34,163 nt of DNA from Planctomycetaceae bacterium (GTDB taxonomy: Bacteria; Planctomycetota; Planctomycetia; Planctomycetales; Planctomycetaceae): the NCBI GenBank assembly GCA_014762625.1, contig JABURQ010000104.1:1-34163 (forward strand), read 5' to 3'. The number at the start of each line of letters is the position of its first letter. Position 1 is the stretch's first letter. The notes beneath the pieces are model-generated. The model did not search any database, was not told the origin of the DNA, and saw nothing but the letters and a program-made list of their open reading frames with translations. Both the position numbers and the translations under genes were made by a program. This document shows, piece after piece, positions 24,738 through 33,961 of the stretch.

Positions 24738-26552
24738 GTGAGTGAAGCACATCCCACAACCCACGACGACGCTCATGGCCATGGTCACGAGCAGGGGTTC
24801 GTCAGTAAATACATTTTTTCCACCGACCATAAAGTGATTGGGATTCAATTCCTGGTCACCACACTGTTGATGTTGATGGTAGGAGGTGCGTTAGCGCTGG
24901 GTGTCCGCTGGCAGTTGGCCTTCCCTTGGGAAAGCATGCCGATTGTGGGACCGATGCTGTTCAGCGGTGATGGTGGACAAATATCCCCCGAGTTTTACAC
25001 GATGCTGTTTACGATGCACGCAACGGTGATGATTTTTCTGGTCATCATTCCGATCCTAGCCGGGGCGTTTGGGAACTTCCTGATCCCGCTGATGATTGGT
25101 GCCGACGATATGGCATTCCCCGTGCTGAACATGCTCAGCTACTGGTTCATGTGGCCGGCAATTACCTGTTTCTTTGCCAGCTTCTTCTGTGCCGGAAATG
25201 GAGCGGCGGCGGGATGGACGTCTTATCCTGTCCTGTCGGCGATCGCGGAATCGGCTCCGGGCTCGGGGATGGCCCAAAACTGGTGGTTGCTCGGCGTGAC
25301 TCTGGTGGGCGTCTCGTCGATGATGGGATCGGTCAACTACATGACCACCATTATCAATATGCGAGCTCCCGGCATGACTTTGTTCCGGATGCCGCTCACG
25401 ATCTGGGGAATGTTTATTACGGCGATTCTACAGGCCTTTGCGTTGCCGGTGCTGACCGCGGCAGGTTTCATGCTGGTCGCCGACCGCTTACTGGGGACTT
25501 GTTTCTTCATACCCGCCGGTCTGGTGGTCAACAATGCCGATCCAACCGTTGGTGGCGGTCAGTCTTTGTTGTGGCAGCATTTGTTTTGGTTCTACTCGCA
25601 TCCGGCGGTCTACATCATGTTGCTGCCGGCGATGGGAATGGTGTCCGATATGCTCTCCGCAGCGGCTCGAAAGCCGATCTTCGGGTACAAGCCGATGGTT
25701 TACTCGATGGCCGCGATTGCCGGTCTCGGGTTTATCGTGTGGGGACACCACATGTTTACCTCGGGGATGAATCCGGCACTCGGAATGACCTTCATGACCT
25801 CAACAATGATGATCGCCTTGCCCTCCGCGATCAAAACCTTCAACTGGATCGGAACGATCTGGGGTGGAAAGATTGAGTTCAATACCTTTACCCTCAACAG
25901 CATCGCTTTTGTTTCCATGTTCGTCGTGGGTGGTCTGAGCGGGATTTTCATGGCGGCGGTTCCCGTCGATATTTACATCCACGATACCTATTTCATCGTC
26001 GCTCACTTCCATTACGTTCTCTTCGGGGCCACGTTGTTCGGCGTGTTCGGTGCTATCTATTTCTGGTATCCGAAAATGTTCGGACGCAAGATGAACGACA
26101 CCCTTGGGAAATGGCACTTTTTCCTGACCTTCCTGGGAGCCAACGGAACATTCTTCCCGATGCACCTGTTGGGAGTCGCCGGAATGCCTCGCCGATACGC
26201 GAACCCCTACCTTCACGACTATCTCGAGCACTTGTTGCCGATGAACCAATTCATGACTTACTCCGCGATCCTGATGGGGAGCGCCCAATTTCTATTGCTG
26301 TTTAACTTCGCTTACAGCTTGTTTTACGGCGAAAAAGTGGGACGCAACCCGTGGAAAGCAAACGGACTCGAATGGACGGCCCCGTCTCCTCCGGGACACG
26401 GCAATTTCGATGTTCTGCCAGTCTGCTACCGCGGACCTTACGAGTATTCTTCGCCCTTGGTCGAAGAAGATTACCTCTTGCAGACAGAATACATTCCTCC
26501 TGAAGGTCAGAAGGAATCCAAAGAAGAACACGCCGAACCCGAACACGCCTGA
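24738..26552 (+). CDS. coxA: Cytochrome c oxidase subunit I, A2 type
   Basis: This 604-residue protein is a heme-copper oxidase catalytic subunit with about 12 membrane helices. Ligands visible are H94 (low-spin heme), H288 with Y292 (HPAVY), H337/H338 (CuB), H423 and H425. The helix VI motif is FWFYSHPAVYI. Tyr-Ser at 286-287 replaces the Glu of A1 enzymes (HPEVYI), which marks an A2-type oxidase. The N-terminus contains five histidines in its first 17 residues. Start is GTG with GAGGTG nearby, 16 bases after coxB. Confidence 0.96.
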   Translation: MSEAHPTTHDDAHGHGHEQGFVSKYIFSTDHKVIGIQFLVTTLLMLMVGGALALGVRWQLAFPWESMPIVGPMLFSGDGGQISPEFYTMLFTMHATVMIFLVIIPILAGAFGNFLIPLMIGADDMAFPVLNMLSYWFMWPAITCFFASFFCAGNGAAAGWTSYPVLSAIAESAPGSGMAQNWWLLGVTLVGVSSMMGSVNYMTTIINMRAPGMTLFRMPLTIWGMFITAILQAFALPVLTAAGFMLVADRLLGTCFFIPAGLVVNNADPTVGGGQSLLWQHLFWFYSHPAVYIMLLPAMGMVSDMLSAAARKPIFGYKPMVYSMAAIAGLGFIVWGHHMFTSGMNPALGMTFMTSTMMIALPSAIKTFNWIGTIWGGKIEFNTFTLNSIAFVSMFVVGGLSGIFMAAVPVDIYIHDTYFIVAHFHYVLFGATLFGVFGAIYFWYPKMFGRKMNDTLGKWHFFLTFLGANGTFFPMHLLGVAGMPRRYANPYLHDYLEHLLPMNQFMTYSAILMGSAQFLLLFNFAYSLFYGEKVGRNPWKANGLEWTAPSPPGHGNFDVLPVCYRGPYEYSSPLVEEDYLLQTEYIPPEGQKESKEEHAEPEHA

Positions 26553-26569
26553 CGGCGATTTGAAACCTG

Positions 26570-27550
26570 ATGGGTCACTCTCCCTCCTACAATCCCTGGT
26601 TACACCGCTTTGCGGTCCTGACAACGTGCGTTGCACTGTTGCCGGTGACGCTGGGCGCCCTGACAACTTCGGAAGGGGCCGGGATGGCGTTCCCAGATTG
26701 GCCCACTTCTGACGGCTACAACATGCTGTTCTATCCGTGGCTCCAATCGACGGGAGATGAGTTCCTGGAACACGGTCATCGACTGGCGGGCATGCTCATA
26801 GGACTGTTCAGCATGGGACTGGTGACTCTGGTCTGGAAATACGAAAGCCGATTGTGGGTCACTTTTGCCGGTTTTGTGGTTTTGTTAAGCGTCATCGCCC
26901 AGGGGATCCTGGGAGGCCTTCGAGTTCTCGAAAACGATCCGCGACTCGCCATGGTTCACGGTTTGTTTGCCGCTCTGGTCTTCGCGCTGATGGCAGCCGT
27001 CTCGCTGTTTACCAGTCGCAAGTGGCTCTCCGCCGAACAGAAAAACGTGGAACGCGATCCGAATTCTCTCAAACCATGGGCCATCGCTGCGGCAGTCTTA
27101 ATTCTGGGGCAGTATGCTCTCGGTGGTTTTCTCCGTCATCGAGGAACGGCACTGTTTGAACATATGGGAATGGCGGTTGTCGTTCTCGCCGTTGTGATTT
27201 CCCTGGTCATCGCATCCCGGAAGACGCGAGAACTGTGGGTCACTCGCCCGGCGTGGGGATTACTCGCTTTAACGGTGATTCAGATTTCGTTGGGACTGGC
27301 GACATTCATTACAAAATTCGGCCTGAAAGCGGCTGGCTGGGTGGCTGTCGCCGGAACAACCTTGCAGACTTCTATTCGCAGCGGGCACACCATTGTCGGC
27401 ATGTTGCTGCTGATGACAGCGATTGTGATTGTGCTGCGAGTGTACCGTCTCTCTCACGTTTGGAACTTACAACATCCGGAACAGATGGCCGACAGGCCTC
27501 TCACTGGTTCATCATTCAATCGGATGACGATGGAAGGAGGGACCCCGTGA
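26570..27550 (+). CDS. ctaA: Heme A synthase (CtaA/Cox15 family)
   Basis: This 326-residue protein has eight hydrophobic helices in two halves, with conserved histidines in FLEHGHRLAG, MVHGLFA, LFEHMGMA and SGHTIVGML, and the early AFPDWPT motif typical of the family. It converts heme O to heme A for the neighbouring A2-type oxidase. The stop overlaps the ctaB start as GTGA. Confidence 0.93.
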   Translation: MGHSPSYNPWLHRFAVLTTCVALLPVTLGALTTSEGAGMAFPDWPTSDGYNMLFYPWLQSTGDEFLEHGHRLAGMLIGLFSMGLVTLVWKYESRLWVTFAGFVVLLSVIAQGILGGLRVLENDPRLAMVHGLFAALVFALMAAVSLFTSRKWLSAEQKNVERDPNSLKPWAIAAAVLILGQYALGGFLRHRGTALFEHMGMAVVVLAVVISLVIASRKTRELWVTRPAWGLLALTVIQISLGLATFITKFGLKAAGWVAVAGTTLQTSIRSGHTIVGMLLLMTAIVIVLRVYRLSHVWNLQHPEQMADRPLTGSSFNRMTMEGGTP

Positions 27551-28482
27551 GTTCCGCCGGACCTTCCAGTACCCGAACCATGACTCTTTCCGGTCGCAAC
27601 GCGATTGCGTCACGGCTGGCTGATTACGTCGAACTGACCAAACCGAAAATCGCCGTCATGGCGTTAGTGACGGTGACTGTTGGCTATACACTGGCGGCTC
27701 AGGGGCCGTGGTTCAGTTGGTCCTTGCTCTCCGCCATGGCCGGGATTGCCCTGATGGCCATCGCCTCCAGCAGTCTCAATCAATGGGTGGAACGAGAGAC
27801 GGATGCCCTGATGCATCGTACTTCCGATCGCCCGATACCGGCCGGTCGTCTCCATCCCGCTGAAGTTTTCTGGTTTGGGTTGGGATGTGGTCTCTCCGGG
27901 ACATTCATCCTGGCGGTCTATGTGAATGCGACCACTGCCTGGTTGGGTCTATTCACGTTCGCACTTTATACGTTCCTCTATACGCCGCTGAAACGATATA
28001 CCTCGTTATGCACGGCGATTGGAGCGATTCCGGGGGCTTTGCCTCCTGTGTTAGGTTGGACGGCCGGCGGAGGAGAGTTGAATTCCTCCGCATTCGCTCT
28101 GTTTGGGATCCTGTTCCTGTGGCAGTTTCCACATTTTCTCGCCATTGCCTGGCTTTATCGAGAAGACTATTCGCGAGCAGGTTTGAAAATGCTTCCGGCG
28201 AAAGTCCAGTCTGACGGAGCGAAGAAGATCACCGGATATCTCGCGACCGCTTATGCGACCGCGTTGATTCCTGTGAGCGTGCTGCCGAGCGAAGTTGGAC
28301 TGGCGGGTTCACGTTACCTGTGGTCGGCGTTAGTGTTGGGCCTCGGTTATCTGGTTGTCAGTCTGCTGATGATTCGGGACGAGTCCCGCCGGTCGGCACG
28401 ACGCGTCCTTTATTACTCTTTAGTTTATTTGCCGCTGTTGTTGATCGCACTGACGTGGGATCATCTGGCGCTTTTGCAATAA
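27547..28482 (+). CDS. ctaB: Protoheme IX farnesyltransferase (heme O synthase)
   Basis: This 311-residue UbiA-family membrane prenyltransferase carries the catalytic Asp-rich stretch NQWVERETDALMHRTSDRP and the second loop YTPLKRYTS. It attaches farnesyl to heme B, upstream of CtaA. I place the start at GTG 27547, because GGAGG lies about seven bases upstream and it gives a four-base overlap with ctaA. An ATG eleven codons later is a weaker alternative. A longer frame opening at 27235 lies inside ctaA and is not coding. Confidence 0.93.
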   Translation: MSSAGPSSTRTMTLSGRNAIASRLADYVELTKPKIAVMALVTVTVGYTLAAQGPWFSWSLLSAMAGIALMAIASSSLNQWVERETDALMHRTSDRPIPAGRLHPAEVFWFGLGCGLSGTFILAVYVNATTAWLGLFTFALYTFLYTPLKRYTSLCTAIGAIPGALPPVLGWTAGGGELNSSAFALFGILFLWQFPHFLAIAWLYREDYSRAGLKMLPAKVQSDGAKKITGYLATAYATALIPVSVLPSEVGLAGSRYLWSALVLGLGYLVVSLLMIRDESRRSARRVLYYSLVYLPLLLIALTWDHLALLQ

Positions 28483-28521
28483 TACGATACAACGTTTCCT
28501 TTTAACGGTAAGTGACTCCTG

Positions 28522-29544
28522 ATGTCTCACTCCACTTCACATCAAGCCGGTTCCAATCTGAAAATGGGTCTCCCCATTCCGAATTCCAAACTCGGGATGT
28601 GGCTGTTCCTCGGAACCGAAATCATGTTTTTCACGGCTTTCATCGGTTCGTACATCGTGCTGCGTATGGGGTCACAAGGTTGGCCCAGCGATCCGCATGT
28701 GACACACATCAATGTTTTTCTCGGTGGAACGAACACTTTCGTGCTGATCGTCTCCAGCTACTGTGTGGTGGTGGCTCACGAATCGATGTCTAAAAAGAAC
28801 TTCAAACGTGCCTTAAAATTCCTGTGGGTGACGACCTGTCTGGGGTTTGTCTTTATGGGGATCAAATCGGTTGAATATTACGGCAAGATCAGTCACCGAA
28901 TTCTGCCGGGCATGATCGCCGAAAACGACTGGCAAGCAACACAGATGGCGATGGACGATTTCGATCACGCCGTAGAGAAGACCGGTTACAGTGACATGAA
29001 ACTGGAACTGGGGGACCTGCAGAAAGAGTTAGCAGCTGCTGAGGAGGATGACAAAGCGTCGATTGAAACGCGGATTGAAGAACTCCAAAAATCAATTGCT
29101 GCGATTGACCCGTTTGCCAACGCCGTAAAGCGATTCAAAGCAGAGGCGAAGAAAGAGCAAATGGAATACGATCTGCAATCGGGAGAGGAGGAGTTGATCG
29201 CCTCCCAAGTCGAGGGTGACTCCGAACTGAACTTTGAGCCGCTTTCGTTGACCGGTTCCGTGCAGGCACTGAAGGGTAAATACCCGGACTATGCGTCTCA
29301 CGTTCACGAGCCGCACGTCATTCTGTACGGCAATATCTTCGCTTCGACTTACTTTCTAATGACCGGCTTTCATGCGATTCACGTGATTGTCGGCCTGATT
29401 CTGTTTGCTTTTGTTCTCAAACAGGGAGCGAAGCTGGATGAAACCTGGACCGATTGGGTCGAAAACAGCGGCTTGTATTGGCACTTTGTCGACCTGGTTT
29501 GGATTTTCCTGTTCCCCTTGCTGTATATCGTCGACTTCACATAA
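28522..29544 (+). CDS. coxC: Cytochrome c oxidase subunit III with a coiled-coil insertion
   Basis: This 340-residue protein has the family features [15 protein letters not shown] at the start and [12 protein letters not shown] and [17 protein letters not shown] at the end, with about five membrane helices. Residues about 130-262 are a soluble insertion rich in Glu, Lys and Ala ([20 protein letters not shown] and similar), predicted as a coiled coil, between two membrane helices. Ordinary subunit III of this type is near 200 residues. The insert likely projects to one side of the membrane and could contact another complex. Confidence 0.93.
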   Translation: MSHSTSHQAGSNLKMGLPIPNSKLGMWLFLGTEIMFFTAFIGSYIVLRMGSQGWPSDPHVTHINVFLGGTNTFVLIVSSYCVVVAHESMSKKNFKRALKFLWVTTCLGFVFMGIKSVEYYGKISHRILPGMIAENDWQATQMAMDDFDHAVEKTGYSDMKLELGDLQKELAAAEEDDKASIETRIEELQKSIAAIDPFANAVKRFKAEAKKEQMEYDLQSGEEELIASQVEGDSELNFEPLSLTGSVQALKGKYPDYASHVHEPHVILYGNIFASTYFLMTGFHAIHVIVGLILFAFVLKQGAKLDETWTDWVENSGLYWHFVDLVWIFLFPLLYIVDFT

Positions 29545-29610
29545 TTTGATCTCAAGCACGACTTGATCGACTTGGAAAGCTTTCTTGCCGAGTCATTTGA
29601 GGAAACCATC

Positions 29611-30132
29611 ATGGCCTACCGCGATACTGGACACGAAGATCATTCCCACGGTCACGTTTCGTACATCGCCGTCTTTTTTGCTCTGTGTATTTTTACTGGC
29701 CTCTCGGTTTTGGCAGATGTCATTCATCTACCGAATACGGCTGTGAAAACTGTGATCGTGATGGCGATTGCGGTGGCCAAAGCCACCTGTGTGATGCTGT
29801 TCTTCATGCACCTCAAATTTGAGGGAAACTGGAAATATATTCTTTTGGCACCGACGACCATTCTGGCGATTGGCCTACCGATCGCCCTGATGCCGGATGT
29901 AGCCACCAGTTATTACATCAGCGATGTCCCGCAGAAGTACGATTACGAAGAGTTCATGGCCGTGCACGGTCATCATGAGGGCGAAGCACACGCCGAAGGC
30001 GACCACCACGCAGGAGACGCTCATGAAGAAGGCGAGCACGAACATACTGAAGGTGACGATCACAATAGCCATGAAGGCGAAGAACATGAGGAGCACGGCG
30101 GTACCGAGGCCGCGGAATCCAGCGAAGAATGA
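29611..30132 (+). CDS. Cytochrome c oxidase subunit IV-like (CoxD/CyoD) with a His-rich tail
   Basis: This 173-residue protein has three membrane helices in the prokaryotic COX4 pattern, including AKATCVMLFFMHLKFE and then PTTILAIGLPIALM. The N-terminus carries HEDHSHGH. The C-terminal ~57 residues hold 13 histidines among Glu, Asp and Gly, a likely metal-binding tail. The ATG at 29611 is preceded by GAGGAAA; an upstream TTG is less likely. The stop overlaps the ABC ATPase start (ATGA). Confidence 0.88.
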   Translation: MAYRDTGHEDHSHGHVSYIAVFFALCIFTGLSVLADVIHLPNTAVKTVIVMAIAVAKATCVMLFFMHLKFEGNWKYILLAPTTILAIGLPIALMPDVATSYYISDVPQKYDYEEFMAVHGHHEGEAHAEGDHHAGDAHEEGEHEHTEGDDHNSHEGEEHEEHGGTEAAESSEE

Positions 30133-31073
30133 TATCTGAACCCGCCGCCATTCAAGTTGAGGCTGTCTCCTACGCCTACGGTGAACGGCCTGCATTGCGG
30201 GATGTTTCTTTTCAGGTCGAGTCGCAGGAGATCTTCGGTCTTCTCGGCCCCAACGGTTCCGGTAAAACAACGCTGTTTCGCCTGTTGTGTACGCTCCTGC
30301 CCATCCAGTCCGGGCAGGCGTCTCTCGCTCAAGCCGATGTGGCCACGGCTCCCGAGGCTGTCCGGCGCAAGATTGGAATCACCTTTCAGGCTCCCAGTCT
30401 GGATGATCGGTTGACGGTCCGGGAAAATCTGAAACATCACGGTCATCTCTATGGATTGCGTGGGTCGGAGTTATCGCAGCGCATCGCGGAATTGCTCGAA
30501 CATGTTGGTCTGTCCGACCGAATCAACGAAACCGTTTCCAAACTCTCGGGCGGAATGAAACGTCGCGTTGAAATTGCCAAAGGATTATTACATCGACCGG
30601 AAGTGCTCCTCCTCGATGAGCCGAGTACAGGGCTCGATCCCGGAGCGCGTCACGACTTATGGCGTTATCTCCATCGTCTTCGCGACGAGCAACGCGTGAC
30701 CGTTCTAGTGACCACACATTTAATGGAAGAAGCCGAACGCTGCGATCGTCTGGCGATTTTGAACCACGGGGAACTGGTGGCGTTAGAGACTCCCGAGCGA
30801 TTGCGAAGTTCAATCGGCGGGGATTGCATCACGATTCAAACCGACGACAACGAGCTTCTCCGCAAAAAACTGGCGGATCAATTTCAGATCGAGGCCACAC
30901 CGATCGGTCCGCAATTAAGAATTGAGCGAGAAAACGGGCACGAACTGATCCGCGATCTCGTGGCTGCTTTCCCTGAAGAGATCGAATCCATCTCCCTCGG
31001 AAAACCGACACTCGAAGATGTCTTCATTCAGAAAACTGGGCATCGATTCTGGGAATCGGAGGATGTGGAATGA
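30129..31073 (+). CDS. ABC transporter ATP-binding protein (NodI/DrrA/CcmA-like)
   Basis: This 314-residue ATPase shows Walker A GPNGSGKTT (40-48), Q-loop TFQAP, signature LSGGMKRR (139-146), Walker B VLLLDEPSTGLDP (159-171) and the switch His TTHLMEEAERC. A C-terminal extension of about 90 residues, ending in LEDVFIQKTG, is typical of the DrrA/NosF-like branch. It works with the permease encoded four bases downstream. The placement between oxidase and Sco genes suggests a job in oxidase assembly, perhaps metal or cofactor handling, but the cargo is not shown by the sequence. Confidence 0.92.
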   Translation: MISEPAAIQVEAVSYAYGERPALRDVSFQVESQEIFGLLGPNGSGKTTLFRLLCTLLPIQSGQASLAQADVATAPEAVRRKIGITFQAPSLDDRLTVRENLKHHGHLYGLRGSELSQRIAELLEHVGLSDRINETVSKLSGGMKRRVEIAKGLLHRPEVLLLDEPSTGLDPGARHDLWRYLHRLRDEQRVTVLVTTHLMEEAERCDRLAILNHGELVALETPERLRSSIGGDCITIQTDDNELLRKKLADQFQIEATPIGPQLRIERENGHELIRDLVAAFPEEIESISLGKPTLEDVFIQKTGHRFWESEDVE

Positions 31074-31912
31074 GTTCGACCTCTTCCTTCTCCAATTCTT
31101 GCTTGGCGGTGTTCTCGTTGACTCAACGTGAGATCGTCCGCTTTTTGCGCCAACGAACTCGAGTCGTCGGAGCCTTGGGACAACCGGTCATCTTCTGGAT
31201 TCTATTCGGGGCGGGATTGTATGGATCGTTTCAGCCCCCCGAGTGGGCGTCCGCCGACATGACCTACCAGGAATATTTTTTCCCGGGTGTCGCCGTCATG
31301 ATCTTACTGTTCACGGCGATCTTTTCGACCATTTCAATCATCGAGGATCGCCGCGAGGGATTTTTACAGGGGGTGCTCGTTTCGCCGGTTCCACGATCGG
31401 TCATCGTGTTTGGTAAGTTGTTGGGTGGTACGGTGTTAGCTGTGGGGCAAGCCGTGATCTTCCTGATCTTCGGATTTTGTCTGCATGGGGTGGGTTTGGC
31501 TCCGGAAATTCACCTCGACCTGACTGTCCTCGACTGGTGCCAGGTCCTATTATTCATGTGTCTGTTGGGTATGACACTCACCGCCTTGGGCTATGTCATC
31601 GCTTGGCCGATGTCGTCGACGCAAGGGTTTCACGCCATTATGAGTGTGTTCCTGTTGCCGATGTGGCTACTGTCGGGAGCCATTTTTCCGGTGGGGGCGA
31701 GTGGCTGGCTCTCTTGGGTGATGTGGTTAAATCCCTTAACCTATGGTGTGGCCTGTTTACGTCGCTTGATGTACGCGGGGGCGATCAGTTCCAATGCTGT
31801 AGGATTACCGACACTCGGCACCAGCCTGATTGTGACGAGTCTATTTGGTGTGGTTTGTCTGATCCTGGCGACTTACTTCACGGCTCGTCGATCTTCCCTG
31901 AATACTCGATAA
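31070..31912 (+). CDS. ABC-2 type permease
   Basis: This 280-residue protein has six hydrophobic segments and the ABC-2 family layout. A cytoplasmic lead-in (LTQREIVRFLRQRTRVVGA) is followed by a FPGVAVMILL helix, the conserved REGFLQGVLVSPVPR loop, and the late WLLSGAIFPVGASGWLSWVMWLNPLTYGV stretch that ends in the family's NPLTY. It overlaps the ATPase gene by four bases (ATGA) and forms one exporter with it. Confidence 0.9.
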   Translation: MSSTSSFSNSCLAVFSLTQREIVRFLRQRTRVVGALGQPVIFWILFGAGLYGSFQPPEWASADMTYQEYFFPGVAVMILLFTAIFSTISIIEDRREGFLQGVLVSPVPRSVIVFGKLLGGTVLAVGQAVIFLIFGFCLHGVGLAPEIHLDLTVLDWCQVLLFMCLLGMTLTALGYVIAWPMSSTQGFHAIMSVFLLPMWLLSGAIFPVGASGWLSWVMWLNPLTYGVACLRRLMYAGAISSNAVGLPTLGTSLIVTSLFGVVCLILATYFTARRSSLNTR

Positions 31913-31941
31913 TCAATCTCTCCGCTCAGGAGTGTTTCCCA

Positions 31942-32793
31942 ATGTCTGAAAACACCACTACGACTAAAAAATCTGAATCGGAGTCTCCTCCGAAGAGTCT
32001 CGAAATGAAGTTCATGTACAGCTTCATTGTGTTGCTGTGGATAGCCGCCGGTGCGGCGGTCTACGTCACTTTTTTCTCGGAGGAAGCGCGACAGCAGATC
32101 ACCAATGCAGATTCCAATCTCAATAAATATGCTGACGTCGAAGGGTTGGAACCGGCGGAGGTCGATGAAGCGCAGAAGAAAATCGTCTTCAATTCTCAAG
32201 GCGAAGTGGTCGATCCGGAAGCAGCGAACGAGTTACCGCGGGCGTTAGAGCCGTTCACGCTCACGAATCAGTCGGGAGAAACTATCGGTTTGGAAGAGCT
32301 GAAGGGAAAACCGTGGGTGGGAACTTTTGTGTTTACGAGTTGTCCCGGCCCCTGTTCGATGATTACGGGGCGCATGAAACAATTGCAATCGGATCTGGAA
32401 GGCGTCGATTTCAATCTGGTTTCCGTGACCGTCGATCCCAAAAATGATACTCCGGAAAAATTGACCAAATACGCCGACGCCTTTACCGCCGACCTCAACA
32501 ACTGGCAGTTTCTCACGGGGGACGCGGAAGTGATTTACGAATTGATTCGCGGCGGCTTCAAGATGCCGGTCGCGGAGATGAAACCGGGGGATATCATGCA
32601 TACCAATCGGTTCGTGGTTGTGGATGCCGACGGAAATTACGTCGATTCTTTTATTGCTCTCAAGGATGACGAATACTTTGCCTTGAAGAAACGGATTCGC
32701 GAACTCGCGGAAGCCAGTCAAGAGGACTCCCCGGTGAGCGAGCCCGAGTCTGTCGGCAAAGCCTCCTCTGGAGAGGAGTCCGAGACGCCGTGA
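31942..32793 (+). CDS. Sco1/SenC-family copper chaperone
   Basis: This 283-residue protein has one N-terminal membrane anchor (about 25-45) and a thioredoxin-like domain with the Sco copper site: C134 and C138 (TSCPGPCSM) and H220 (IMHTNRFV). DPKNDTPEKLTKY is the usual Sco segment after the second strand. It should deliver copper to the CuA centre of CoxB. The ATG at 31942 places the anchor at the normal position; the frame upstream lies within the permease gene. The stop overlaps the next start as GTGA. Confidence 0.94.
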   Translation: MSENTTTTKKSESESPPKSLEMKFMYSFIVLLWIAAGAAVYVTFFSEEARQQITNADSNLNKYADVEGLEPAEVDEAQKKIVFNSQGEVVDPEAANELPRALEPFTLTNQSGETIGLEELKGKPWVGTFVFTSCPGPCSMITGRMKQLQSDLEGVDFNLVSVTVDPKNDTPEKLTKYADAFTADLNNWQFLTGDAEVIYELIRGGFKMPVAEMKPGDIMHTNRFVVVDADGNYVDSFIALKDDEYFALKKRIRELAEASQEDSPVSEPESVGKASSGEESETP

Positions 32794-33239
32794 CTGCTCC
32801 CGATTGGGTCTATTTCCTTCCGACTGTGAACGCCGGTCTCAATTCCCTGGCCACGGTGTTATTGATCACCGGCTATTTGTTGATCAAACGGGGTCATCAA
32901 GCGGCTCACAAACAAGTCATGCTGGGAACGTTTGCGACGTCGGTGTTGTTTCTGGTGTGCTATCTAGCTTATCACTTCGCATTGAAGCATTATACCGGCG
33001 CCTCCTCACAACCCTTTCAGGGACAGGGAGTGATTCGTCCCGTCTACTTCATCATTTTGATCACCCACGTCATTCTGGCCGCGGTTGTTCCCATATTAGC
33101 TTCGGTTACGATCTATCGGGGATTGAAACAACAATGGGAAAAGCACCGTCGGATTGCCAAGGTCACTTTTCCAATTTGGCTGTACGTTTCTCTGACAGGG
33201 GTTATAATCTATGGGATGCTTTATCACTGGCCCGTCTGA
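32790..33239 (+). CDS. DUF420 family membrane protein
   Basis: This 149-residue protein has four membrane helices and the DUF420 features: PTVNAGLNSLATVLLITGY near the start, RGHQAAHKQVML, YHFALKHYTG, YFIILITHVILA and the final PIWLYVSLTGVIIYGMLYHW. The conserved histidines on helices suggest heme or metal contact. Members often lie next to Sco and oxidase genes and are thought to aid oxidase biogenesis. It starts with GTG overlapping the sco stop. Confidence 0.9.
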   Translation: MTAPDWVYFLPTVNAGLNSLATVLLITGYLLIKRGHQAAHKQVMLGTFATSVLFLVCYLAYHFALKHYTGASSQPFQGQGVIRPVYFIILITHVILAAVVPILASVTIYRGLKQQWEKHRRIAKVTFPIWLYVSLTGVIIYGMLYHWPV

Positions 33240-33254
33240 GACGGGGGAATAAAA

Positions 33255-33545
33255 ATGAAACGTGTAACTGGATTCGTTCTGACCTTGCTGGTAGCGGTGA
33301 CCCTCATTGTCTCGTCACCGAACCCGGCGTCCGCCTGTCCGATGTGTAAAGCGGCCGCGGAGCAGGATGAAAACCAACCGAAGGCTTACATGTACAGCAT
33401 CCTCTTCATGCTGGCGATGCCGGCCGTGATCTTTGGATCGTTTGGTTACGGGCTCTATCGCATGAACCAACGCGAAACCGAGCTTGAGTCTCTGGATCAG
33501 CCGTTGCACTCTGCTCAAGACTCCGCTGCCGAATCTGATTCGTAG
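33255..33545 (+). CDS. Small exported membrane protein with CPMC motif
   Basis: This 96-residue protein has an N-terminal signal or helix (3-27), then ACPMCKAAAEQ, then a second membrane helix (about 45-66) and a polar tail. A CxxC immediately after the signal suggests metal or thiol chemistry outside the cytoplasm. I do not know a family name. It follows the DUF420 gene by 15 bases and ends the plus-strand cluster, so a role in oxidase copper handling is a reasonable guess. Confidence 0.75.
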   Translation: MKRVTGFVLTLLVAVTLIVSSPNPASACPMCKAAAEQDENQPKAYMYSILFMLAMPAVIFGSFGYGLYRMNQRETELESLDQPLHSAQDSAAESDS

Positions 33546-33562
33546 TTTCTTTCCGAAAGAAA
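33546..33562. terminator. Short palindrome between convergent genes
   Basis: TTTCTTTC-C-GAAAGAAA is a perfect palindrome in the 20-base gap between the plus-strand CPMC gene and the minus-strand DUF983 gene. The stem is AT-rich and without a T-run, so termination activity is only a possibility. Confidence 0.25.
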
Positions 33563-33565
33563 GCG

Positions 33566-33937
33566 TCAGTCTTCGTGCCAGAAGTCTTGCGTATCGAAAA
33601 AAGAGTCGAGACTGATCCAGAGTGCGCGTGCGTAGCGGTAAAAAAGCGTCGGAAACAGAATACAGAATCCGATCAGAAACGGCATCACTTGACTATTTGG
33701 CATCCCCTGCCCGAAGTGCAAGCTCACATAACCGATGGTTACCAGCAGCGCTGTCAATCCATAGTTGATGTAGATCGACCCCAGGAAGTATCCGGGCGCA
33801 CGTTCGTATTTGAGACTGCAATTGTCGCAAGTCTCATGCATCCGAAACGCGGTACGGAACAGCTTCCCAACTCCGCAGCGAGGGCAACGAAGCCGAAACG
33901 CTCGACCGAGTAGAGTTCCCAATGGTGGCTTTTGCAA
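33566..33937 (-). CDS. DUF983 family protein
   Basis: This 123-residue protein has a zinc-ribbon-like start (CPRCG at 18-22 and CDNC at 37-40) and two membrane helices at about 55-73 and 83-101, the DUF983 layout. In alphaproteobacteria, DUF983 genes also lie in cytochrome oxidase clusters, so proximity here may be functional. No ATG is available at the N-terminus; the start at 33937 is TTG, and the frame is closed upstream by the stop codon of the adjacent gene. The start is therefore uncertain. Confidence 0.85.
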   Translation of the reverse strand: MQKPPLGTLLGRAFRLRCPRCGVGKLFRTAFRMHETCDNCSLKYERAPGYFLGSIYINYGLTALLVTIGYVSLHFGQGMPNSQVMPFLIGFCILFPTLFYRYARALWISLDSFFDTQDFWHED

Positions 33938-33961
33938 TGTCGTTGTCTCGATTCGATCAAA

